Positions 46,413 to 58,400 of a DNA stretch of 64,000 nucleotides are shown piece by piece (position 1 is the first letter of the stretch; each line of letters starts with the position of its first letter). Source of the DNA: Acanthornis magna (taxonomy: Eukaryota; Chordata; Aves; Passeriformes; Acanthizidae). A program made the translations under genes and the position numbers. The stretch spans positions 9,548,001 through 9,612,000 of the forward strand of contig JAWUZG010000001.1 in NCBI GenBank assembly GCA_036785705.1. Reading direction: 5' to 3'. A model generated the notes under the pieces. The model made no database searches and was not told the origin of the DNA. It saw only the letters and a list, made by a program, of their open reading frames with translations.

Positions 46413-49400
46413 CTGGTGAAATCAAAGAGTGGAAGAAGAGAAGAGTGTCAGTTTCTTTTATACGTAGTGTAATTCTTTTGGAGCAGTGAGCTAGTGGGAC
46501 TGATTCTTCTTTGTCCTTGCACGACCTCTCAAGTCTGTGCAAACTGGTGTGAAGCACACCCTTTGTATAACTGCAAGGTACAAGGCAGTTGAGAATCTGT
46601 CCCACTTTGCTTTCATTTACAGTTCATTATCTTAGGGAAAGGTTAAGAGCTTTCAGCTAATGAAAACTGGTGCTGCCTAGGGCCAGATTCACTAAAGCTG
46701 TATGCACACTTCATAGCATTTCTCTTGGGGGGGGGGGTTTGTACTCCAGTTATCCTTCCGTCTTCAATCATTAACTGCTTTATCTTGAGAACAGAAGAAA
46801 AGCTTTACTCCATTATCTTCTACTTTTACCGTATAGGAAGTGAAGTACAACACTTCTATTCAGATTAATGCTTCCCTCCCCTATGCACCCTCTTCCAAAA
46901 GGAAAGGAAGATCTGGGAAATAAGCATCATCCTGTCTGGGAGAAGACTAAGCAAGAGAGCCCATCTGCAGTCTACTTTAAGAAGGCACACTTGTCTGGAA
47001 GACCTACCTGGAGGACAAGGCCCATCCCACCTAATATAGGTTTCTATTTCTCCCACCGAGGGAAGAAGGAACCCTGAGAGGGCAGAGCTGTGAAGATCTG
47101 CAGTCAGCAAATATCCCATTTGTGGGTTCAAGGAAGTTTTCACTTGTGAGTTTTGAATGTGAGTAAGAAGTAAATACTTGTAATAAGTCATACTTTCCTC
47201 TTTAGTGCATAAGCTTATTTTTAGTGAATGTGGCCCCTAGGAAAAAGGAATAATTGTATGCTTTGCAAAATACCTATGATTCTCCAGAAGCAAAAATAGT
47301 TTTTGCTGTAGCATGCTAATTTAACCTAAAACAATCTAACAAAATTACAACCTTTTGAACAGCTAATCTTGATCACAATTGACTAAACGGAATAACAGTT
47401 GTCATGTCAAAATCTAGATTATTAACCTCTAAGCAAATCCAAGTAGCTTCCTGATCTTTTTTTTTTTTGCCACTGGAGTGTATGTACAAGAATGAAACAA
47501 AGACAATCTCCTGCTGACAGTGAAAGCAAACAGATGTACACTTGACACAACTTTCGGCACTCTCACAATAAGGTAGAGCTCTAGAGCGTTTGGCAATTGA
47601 GAGAGGGGTTAATGTTGAAGGTGACTTGTCCTGACTTTCACTTGACTTATTCAAGTGAAAAGGAAAGGTCTGTGCTGATTTGTAAGAGTTTTGTGTGAGA
47701 GATTGATAGTGGTGAGTTTGTGTAACTTTAATGCCACTTGGTAGCTCAAGTGCAAAGCAGCACTGAACATCAGTCTTCATTCTGGTCCTTTAGTCCTCTC
47801 GGTGGAACATCACCCTAACTCCAATGCCAGGTGTCTCACTGATGAAGGCAGGAGGGAAATCACAGCCCCAAACCTGCTCCTGACAGTGGCTACCATTGGT
47901 CATAAACCTTGAAGTTCTTAATTTTGCCTTCCCTTTAATTCCCATTGCCTGGGAAGTGGGTGGTTCCTCAGACACAAGGCCTTCAAGGTCACATCCCACC
48001 TCTCAGGAGAGCATCCTAAGCATGAGGTGAGGATGGAGCCCCTATCTGCTCTGCAGCCAAAATACAGCAGATGGGCCTGGGAGAAAGCACAGCCCAACTC
48101 TAAGCAGCTTTGCTCTGGGTACGTGGAACCAAACAGAGCCTGCCAAAGTGTTTGGCTGAAAAAATTGCCATTTCTGGACGTGGTTAGATTTAGGACTGAG
48201 CTTGGCTGTGACAGCCTCAGCTTGGGCAAGACTTTGACAGATGGGGCACATGCTGAGCTGCAGTCCTTGGCCCAGGAGCCTTTGCCCCATCTCCGTCCTG
48301 CCTTTGGTCTGCTTATGTTCAGCAACAGCTCAGCAAAGATGTTCAGGACTTGTTTTGGACACTGCTGTGTGCACCTGGCCTCTATTGCACTTCTAATGAC
48401 CAACCATTTTGTATCTGTCCTTAAAGGTATGGTGAAGATGTTTAAAACAATGAACAAAGAAAACAAAAAAAAAAGGAACAGAAAGAATTGAAAAAAGAAA
48501 CAAAGAAATGCTTACCTAGTAATGTAGAAGAGATTTACTTTTAAAAAAATGTATATAATTTTGTTCCATTGGAAGATGATCAAGGTGTTGGAAAGAAGCA
48601 GGTATTTATGTCTGACACTGAACACCATAGCAGTGCAGTGTGTGAAAAATAAGAGAAATCTAAATTCTCAGGAACTAAGTGCTTTTTTTCCCCTTGCAGT
48701 AACACAGTTCAGACTTGTCCTCACTGCCATGAGACAGACTTTCCAACTACTCGTTGGATGCCACAGAAAAACTTGGTGCCTGCTGCAGAAATACTTTCAC
48801 TCTTTCCATGGGTAAATATGTATACCCTATGCATTATTGTATTGTATCATATTGCAGCACAAAATCAGAGTAGGCCTATTTTTTTTTAATTTAATTTTGT
48901 ATGTTGGTAGGAGGCAAGCACTGTATAAGAGAGATCAATAGTGCTTTATAAAATCACAAGAAGAATTATATAATATGGTCTTCAAGAGTACTTACACATT
49001 CCTTGCATTTGGTGGATGCTAAAATACTTTCAATACTATTAGTAGTAATTTTAATTTTTTTTTTCACTGACTCATAAAAGGCTATGCCATACTTTTGCTG
49101 TTATTTTCTTGTTCGGAACAGCCAAAATGTGTTGGGCAGCATCAAGCTATTTTAGGATTAGACCTCCTTCTGTGATGGAGGGTGTGGTGGAAACTTTTGC
49201 TCCAGTATTGGTGGCAATTTGAAGACTCCTTTGCAAGTGTGTAATGGACTGGTCAGCATCTGCTGAGCCTTCTGCTTTTACTGTGCATTCACTGAACCAT
49301 CAGTCAGTTCAGATCCAAAGTACTTCTCTGTCTATTACTGATGGAGCACAGAGCAAAAAACCAATTAACAGGAGTGACTACTGTATAATCTGTTTACAGT

Positions 49401-52400
49401 TTTGGGTGCACTTCTAAAAGATGAATAGAAGATAATACTGCTTAAATTTATGTAGGAAACTCTAAATAACTTTCCATTGAAGTCACTAGAGTTCTGCTTA
49501 TTGGATTAAAGCAATATGCAGCCAATAGGGAAGAGCAAAGACAAATCTGTCTAGGGCATATTTAATAAATATTTACAATAAAGCAATTTATGAGAAGGAG
49601 TCTCTCTGGATCTTTAGTCTTTAATAGAGCATTCTGTTTATTGCACATTTCCTAAAGCACAGTTTGAACTGGAAGTCTGCAGTTTAAAGTTTACAAAAAT
49701 GGAACGAAGCCAAATAGAATGAAAAATATGCAGTACATATCCCCAGTATATACACTAATGTCATTCATTATTTCTGTGTTTTTAATGGACAAGGTACAAA
49801 ACAGGAACAAAATAAAAACAAAAATATTTGGATAACAAAATCAAACATGAAAAAAGCCTTAGAACACAGCAAAGGTATGTCCCTCAAGACTAGGCTTGGA
49901 GTAAATTTTGATGCTGAATTACAAATGCTTTGTTAGGCAGGTGCTGTAATGAAAAAAATCATGCTCTGACTGAAGTTCTGAGGCTCATATCTATGACAAA
50001 TATTCTTTGGCTTCGGTGGGGTCAACACTTGAACCCAGAGCTCAGTAGCTATACTGGTTAGTGGTGTCTATTAACTGCAACAGCACAAAGCAGCTGGATT
50101 ACGTGAAACAAAACTCCCTGGGGACACTGGCTCTGTGTCTAAGGGGCAGGTGTGGCTCTGCCACCATGCAGATTGGCTGAGATACAGTGCCTGGCTGTGG
50201 CTTCACCTCTGTGGTCATTTCTTACAGAAAAAAGTGGGAATTGCCCCTTGGCTGCCCATACAGCACTCTGGGTGCCATTGGCAAGTGTCACTGTACCCTA
50301 GCAGAGGCAGAAGGAGGAGAAGTCCTTCCCACCGCAGCCTTGGTGAAATTCCCATGGCAGCACAGCACAATCTGCTGAACAATTTCTGCTAAGCTGAACT
50401 TCCCCCAATTCTCACTGAGGGAGCACTGCAGGGTCAGGGCCCTCAGGAGCTATGTGGCACATCTCAGAGTACAAACGATTTCCTACCAACCCATCATTGA
50501 CAACGTTTTGTGAAAGAGCTGTAGCTGTAACAGAAACATACATTTGATACCGATTCAGGGAAAGTACTTACCTTATTCTAGTGTAAAACCAATGACAGCA
50601 AACAATGAAATACAACACAAGTTAGAAAATGCCTTTCAATGCATGCAGCACTGTGATTAGTCATAAAACCCTGATGAGGTTTAGAGGCAATATAGGACTT
50701 TTCGTCTCTTTTGAAAATAAAAATTGAACAAATTATTTCCTCAGATTTCAAATCAATATTTAGATTTTTATATTCTATAAAATTCAGCATGCACTTTTTA
50801 GAAACATAATAGAAATGTCATAGAAGCACAAATTGCATCATATTAAATTTGGCATAAATGCTGTGAATATTCAGATAATTCATCTAATGTTTGAACTACT
50901 TATGTTCTTTATTATATATATGTTGATACTTAATTTAAATTCATTTTTCAAATAATTACTTTTTACTAAAAATAAATGAAGCAGATGAAAATGCTTTTCC
51001 ACATGAGCACTTTTTGTTAAATCTAAAATATATAATTTGTATTTTAATGTTCCAAAATAAGGATAAACATTCTTTGCACCAAATGCAACATAAGTTCTCA
51101 CTGAATCATTTGTGCCAAAAATGTGAGAATATCTTTACAATGAAGAGCATGGAGTGATGGCTATGGAGGGATTAATTCTATTATCTATCATTAACCATAA
51201 AATAGTAGGTGGGGATAATATTTCTTGCATTCCCTACACAACATAAATTCCTTTGGATTATGAAACAAATTTTGGGGTAAAGAAAGAAATATAAGACCCT
51301 TAGTGTTCAGCTTATAATTACCCTTTATCTCTCAGTACTTTTGACCAGAATTAAGTTAATGAGATTTCTCTAAGGGCCTGCCCTATACACAAAGAAATGG
51401 CAGTTCTGTAATGCACATGCAAAGAGTGTGAGGTGTGTGTGCAGTGGACAGGCTGAGAGCTGTGCTTCCAGAGAAAAACAATGTGCAAATGAAATGCAGA
51501 GTTGGACATGGGCTCTTCTTAGGGCAGAAGTACGGGGGCACAGAAAAACACTATTTCTTAAGGCTGGAATAAAATACTTTTTTATTCTAAGAAGAGCCAC
51601 ATGGAACACATGGGAGTTGTGCCCAAAGCTTTCTTTACAAATGGAGAGAAAAAATGCTGCACTAATGCGGAACAATCAGCACTAGCATTAAAACGGACTG
51701 GACAACTTAACAACTTGTATCCTCTCCCCACCACAGGACAGACATCAACCATTGTTAAGTTGATGTTAAGGCAAGATCAATTTGATGTGTAACATTGTCA
51801 ACACGGGTATTTGCTTTCACCTGTTTAAAAGAGGTGCTCAATTTAAGCACCATTTGTAGCTGCATCGCAATCTTAAAAATATTGCTTTTTAATGAGAGAT
51901 TCAAATAGTTAATTCAAAAGTGGAGTGCCTTTAGGTAACATACAAAAGCATCCATCTTTGGCCTTTTTTATCACTGCCAAGTATTTTGCATGCACATATA
52001 ATCTGCAGGTTGATTTTTTCCCCCCAGCAATTATCATGGGAGAAAAAGGAATCAAAAAAATTGCATCCTGAAGATACCTTTGCTGGTGAGAGGATGGTGG
52101 CCCTTGACTCAGAAATCGATTGAACTGAACAGTGTCACGACCCTGGCTGTGCATGAGCTGTAGCAGTGTCTGCACTATGACTTGACAGCTAGCCCTGTGA
52201 CAGAACTAATTTCACATCTTTGGATTGCTGAGATCAGTTGGGCCATGAAAGCAAGTATTCACAGATTTGCCTCTGGGGTGAGCAATGTAGGGAGGAGCAG
52301 GGACATCCCCTGTTTTGGATGGGAAATAAAATCAAGAAAATTCTTATCTGCTTTACATCCCTACAGATCAGCTCTTCCTGCTGGCAGGTGCTTTCCCTGC

Positions 52401-55400
52401 TTGCCCTCTTACTCCAGCCCAGTCTGCTCAAGGAGAGCACGGCTCACTTCCCCATGGGCTAAAGAAAAGCTGGCACAGCACCTGGGGGTGCAGGCAGCCA
52501 AGCAAACACCTAGGGCATTTGGGAAAAACAGAGCTTTGTCAGCCCCCAGGGTAGTGGAGAAAACACAAGAGGAGATGTGTGGAAAGCCAGGAATTTATTT
52601 GTGTCCCAAACCACACCTCCTAGTGTAGGTTGGCTCCTTGCTCTAACACCTCACAGGCCAGAGGCTTGCCTGTTTCATCAACAGGGGTACACAGGTTACA
52701 AACATGAAAATCTAGGACTGAGACCAGGGCCAGTGAGTACAATTTTGATGGTGCTGGAGAGGTGTATGGGGCCTCATCCAGGTGGGTGGTGGAGTGCAGG
52801 GTTGTAAGAGGACTGAACCCAGACCATGTTGGATGTGGACCATCAAGGGATTCTTTTCTAGGGATGTTCATGGCCTTCTGAGATAAGGCCAGAATTCCAA
52901 CAGGAATTACTTCCAATTTAGGAGGCACAGATGTTTCCTAATGTATCCCATCTTTGGGGTGAATAAGCCAGGCAGAAGCCTACTGACTCTCCAAGGGCTC
53001 CCTACAGAATTAATGGGAAGAGGTGATTACAGAACCCTGGTGAATGGCTTAAGTTCAGGCTGTGCCTCTTTGCAGCCCTGCCAGAGAGCCCTGGTGTGGC
53101 TACTGCCCACAGAGCTCTCCCCTGGCAATCTTGGTGGGAGGGCAGAGCACCCAGGGGACACTGCTCCTCACCTCTTCCTGGAGAGCTCCCTGGGAAAGGG
53201 AGCAGGCAGAGCTTCTGTACCCTTCATTGGAAAATGAAGGAATATTAAGAATGAAAGCTAAGTCCTGTCCCTAGTATTCACAGTGTGAATTCTGGTAGCC
53301 CTGGTGTGTGCAGGATCATCTAGGGAAAGTGCTAACAGATACTGATCCAGGCTCCCTTCTGATACCCTGGAGCACTCCATGGAGATGACTGACTGTCTTC
53401 ATCATTTTACAGGTGAAGAAACTGAAGTGCTGAGGGTAAAGTGACCAATGTGAGGTGGCCAAGTGAAACAGCTGAGCTACAGGAAAACCCAGATGAGTGT
53501 TATTTATTGATAAGGAAGTTGCAGGTTACTTGCAAATAGATTTCAGGGGGCCTACATAATAATTTTGATGAATTAAAATGTGCAGATAGAACTTAAGCAA
53601 AACTTAAGCAAAACAGAGTCAGAGGCATCTGTCAGGACTGAGCACATGGCAGCATATGAAGCAGATGCACCATGACATGTAATTTTGCCCTTCCTGAGAG
53701 CAGCATGGCTCATGTTTTGTAGTTAGCAGGGACTCCACATCTGGCCTTTGGGAAATAAGCTGTCATGGCACCGTGTCTCACAGGACTTGCTAAGGGAGAA
53801 ATCAGTCCCGTTTGGTCTGTCTTTCTCTGTGGATTGTACCAGGTGTCACTTGAACACGGAAATCCTCTGTCTCTAGCCTGATATTTAGGGGAATTTTCGG
53901 AAGAGCCTTAAAGCTCTTTAACATGACTAAAATAGTAGAAGGGAGGAGACATTGTCTGCCCACCTGGTTCCTTCTCTAGGCAAGGTGTGATTACTTGCTA
54001 TGGCCTTTCTAGTATAACATATCTCACCTGACTGGTTGCTACCACTCAACTTGTGTGTCTAGTCTACAGCCTGGCAGATCTCATTCTCAGAGTTCTCCAT
54101 ATTTCAGCCTCAGAATCACTTTTTAAAGATCTGTTCTATTCCTATTTATGGTCCCTAATTCAGTGCTTGGATTGATGGGTAACCTTATGCTTAATCTTCC
54201 TTCTTACATGATTTGATCTGTTTATTTTATTTTTAATTGCAAGGTAGAAAGATGTGACTATTTTAGAATGACCAGTTCCCTTTTCCATGGTTTCCTAAAC
54301 ACTGTGAACTTCCTGCAGGCTCATACTCTTCCATATTTTCCTGATGCAGCATCATACAGCCACTGATTAACTAAAACAGGAATCATATCCATCACTCTCC
54401 TCTATTCCTTCCTTCCAGTTTAAGCTTAATGTTATGGAAGCAGAGCCCAGCAAGCTGTGTAAAAGCAGCGGAGCGTGTACAGTTACTCAGTGCTGGGACC
54501 AGTTTGGTTTGGGGTTGATATGAGTGCCATGCAAGCTGGTGCTTCTTGGTGGAAAGGAGAACGGGGCTAACTAGCAATCAGACAATTCACTTTGCTACCG
54601 TTAAAAAAAACATTACTTGCAGTGTCTCTGCTAATTCAGAAACCTCATGGCTATAGTTACACAGTCTGGAGGTTGTCTAAGCCTAATTTCTTCATTGCTG
54701 GTTTTTAAATTGTTCAATAAAAAGAATGTTTGAACCTATCTATGGAGCAGGCTCGCCTCTCTCTGCCAACCACTGCCAGCGATGAGTTCCTGCCCGGGAA
54801 GCCACTAGCATTTCACTTCTACTGGAACTAAATTGTTAGAGAAAAAGCAGGTCATCTCTTCGTGATGCAACACAGGAAAAACGGGTTAGCTGCCAGCGAA
54901 ACCCATCTCAAGAATGGGAGAATCAGGAGGGTGCAGACTTGGTAAAATCTTGACAAGGGGATGAATATAGAGCTCGGATCATAGGAACCTGATATAGTGA
55001 ACCCTGTTTCTGAACAGTATCCTTCTTACTAAAAAAAGGAAATGAATAAGGCATTAGTTGCTAACACAAATTTTTAAGAGGCACAACAACATTACTTTGT
55101 GCAATGAACAATACAGAAGAATCTTTTGTATCTTTGAAAAGATATAAATCAGCCTTACATGGCAGCACAGTGTTGAACAGGAATATCCTTTCTTAGGTAC
55201 CAGCAAAATAGTTTTTTAAACAGTCATTGCTGCATTACAGGACCACAGCAATACTTGGAGGTGATAAAGCCCCACTTTCCCTCCTGCATTTTTCCATGAT
55301 GCACAACATATACCCCTGCTGTGCCACTTACTTTGTGGCCATCTTAACCACTGACTGTTGCAGTCAGGGCAGAGCATCAGGAAGGACAGCATTTGAAAGA

Positions 55401-58400
55401 TTTCCCTTTGAGAAAGGATTCCCTGAGCCACAATGGTTCTTACTGAACTTAACACTCATGTCATGCTGGAGAAATTTCAGTGCTTTCTGTGGTGGGGTGG
55501 GATGAGGTGAAGCTGATACTCACAGGACGACTTCTACGTGGTCCAAAGCCCACTGATCATGACCTGTTCCGTTGTGACGGGGCTGCCACCAGCGCAGTAA
55601 GACTCCTTTCATTCGTGCCTCCCTGTCACACAAACACAAGGGTCTGTCAGAGCTCCAGAGTATTGGTGTTTTGCATATCCCTGCCTATCCCCAAACAGGA
55701 ACTGTCAAATCATTGTTTCCATGTCACTGAACATCAACACATTGTACATGTAAAACGCTTAATGGTTAAAATGCACACAGATAAGGTGGATTTTCCCCTC
55801 TTATCTTCAAAACAAGCATTCTTTCTGTTTTTCTTTCAAGTGTATTGATAAGCATTAGCCTGGAATTTCTTAATCAGCCTGCTCCTTAAGTCTTCTTCTT
55901 TGCTTACCCTCTCATCAACCTTTTTTATTCAACAGTGATGCAAAGATAAGTTATTTCTTAGCAGAAATGTAACTTGTGCACTTAGAGGTAATTAAATGTG
56001 ACTGGATACTCACAAGGGAACATTATAAGACACTCTTTGGGCTTGTATAAAGTCCTTTGGCTGATGCTGTGCAATTACTTGCCATGTAATTCCATTATTT
56101 ACACTGTATTGGAGGAGCACTGCCTTGTCTACAGTGTCAGGATCACTCAGATTGGTATTGCAACTGTCTGTTTGTGAAATACTTCCAATTTGCAAAACAA
56201 ACATGATTTTGCTGTAAAACACAGAGAAAAAAGGTATTTTCAATATGCAAAAGTATTCAAACAGGAACAATAGCATTTCTAGTTTTATAGCAGTTACCTT
56301 ATCAAAACTTGGAGCATTTTCAAGAATCGTTACTTTAGCATGCAAAATAAACTGTTCTCATATCTTTAAAACACAGCTCCCCTTTCAAAATAATATTATA
56401 CTATGTATAACATATTGGTGCAGGCAGTAGATCCAATTTTGCAATATATCTGTACAAAACTGAGATGGAGAAAAATACAAACATGTAAATGAGTGTATGA
56501 AAAGTTTTAAAAGGACAAATAAAGGTTGAATATAATAAAGTGCCTAAAATATATATGATATTCTACCTGCGTGTTCAAGTAAGAAGAGAAGAGCCTGATT
56601 TATATCTGTCCCATTGGCCAATTCATCCTGTTTCTAATCTTGCTTTGGACAACTAAATATAAACCAGTCCTGAAAGCTGTCACTCTGCTAAGAGCCAGCA
56701 CAGGCTGGCTACATTTGTTTTTCCATGGCCAAAGAGGCTCAATAGATGAAAAAGATACTCCTGTTCATTGCCAGGTGAACATAATTCTATTTGACAACTG
56801 AAATGGGAAAATGAGCCTGTAATTACTAAATAGCATCTTTAGTCATAACCATTGTGGAGGCACATACAGACATGGGATTTGTCTTATCAGATCAGGCGCT
56901 GGTCCAGGCAGTCTGGTGTCCAGCCTTTGCCAACGGCCTCATTGTCAGTGCTGGCTTACATCGACAGCGCTCTGTTGGGCACGATGAAAACATCTGACCT
57001 TTTCATCTGACATCCTCACTCTCCATCTCCCAAACTGAAGTCATAAAGCATTTTGCCAACCCTAATCTTTTCTGCCAGTCACACCCAACTGCATGGCACA
57101 GCCAGGTCAGTCTATCCTCGTCAATACTGGCCCACAAGGCTGCACATACATGTGAAGAGTTGCCTTTCTCGTGAATTGTTCAAAGAGCTGTTTAGGCTCA
57201 AGCTATTACCTTGCTCGGGTGAGATCCAGAGGCTTGGTCACAGCTTGTCTTATTTGACATCCATTAAAATAGAGCGAATCTCCATGGGCATAGGGCGCCA
57301 GCTGTCCACATCCATTCCCTATCACTCCCCCCTGAATGGTTTCCCAGTTTATTTCAGTGACTCTTTCAGACTCAAAATTATCTTTAATATAACTTGGCAG
57401 ATCATGGCTAAAAACAGAGCAGTCATCACCTAAAAATGACACAGTGAAGTTGTAAAACACACAAAAATGAAAAGAATTGAGAAAATTGAGTTACAGGTCA
57501 TTATAATTCCATTCAAGGTTGTGGCTTAATATACAGTGTGAGGACAGCCTAAATATATTTCAGCAGATCTATTAATAATGTGCACGTTGATACACAGCAG
57601 TCATTTTTACAAAATTGAGGCTGTGAGTCTTATTTTTTACAGCAGTATAACTTCAAGAACTGCAATACAGTTTCTCCTGATTTGCATTGATGCCAATAGG
57701 AGAAACCTCAAATTGCTGGTTGAAGGCAAATATGTCTAAAAACTCAGAAAGTATCTGATCTTATAAAGTTACAAAACTCTCCTGGAAGACATTAAACACT
57801 GGCTCCACTCCCACACAGCACTTAGAGTTTACCAAGGGCACTCAGGTACCATTAGGCATGTGCTAAGCTGCACTGAGGGATTAGAGCAGAACACTCTGTC
57901 CTGATGGGGCACAGAGTCTCTTACAGATGCCAGTCACCAACACCTGGATCCCATTTGTCCATCCTCTGGGATGTACCCTTGGAAGGAGTACAGGAGCGGA
58001 AGCCAATTCTGGGTAATCAAGTAGCCATTCTCTGCCTTCAATAAAAGTCTGGATGGACTTTAGATAGAATGCCAGACAGGAGAGACTGCTGACTCAATCC
58101 AGAAAGAAGAAGAGGGAAAAGCTGTTTTTTGCAGCTCTGACAAATTGTTAATTTTGAATTTATTGCTCAGACATTCCAGTGATGAATTTGGACACGATAC
58201 ATCGCTTTGTCTTTTTGTTTAATTTTGAGCTAGATTAGACTGTAGTAGATGTACAAGAGAGAAATTGAAGAAATGGAACCTTGGTATCCTTCGTCGCAGA
58301 TGCAAATGGCTCCAGTGGTGCAATACCCGCGGCCGCTGCAGAGCTTCGGGCACGCTTCCCCGATGTACACGTGATCGATTGCCCAGCTCTGCTTCTCGAG

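Larger units (their letters stand above)
46413..55523 (-). other. RELN: Last RELN intron(s), about 9 kb
   Basis: Apart from the microexon candidate at 50572-50577 and a MIR fragment at 53402-53495 I see no exon. Other contents are a G-run near 46730-46738, a T-run near 47460-47470, a patch at 47918-48491 open on both strands, and GC-richer DNA at 52.2-53.3 kb. The rest is AT-rich unique sequence. Confidence 0.6.
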
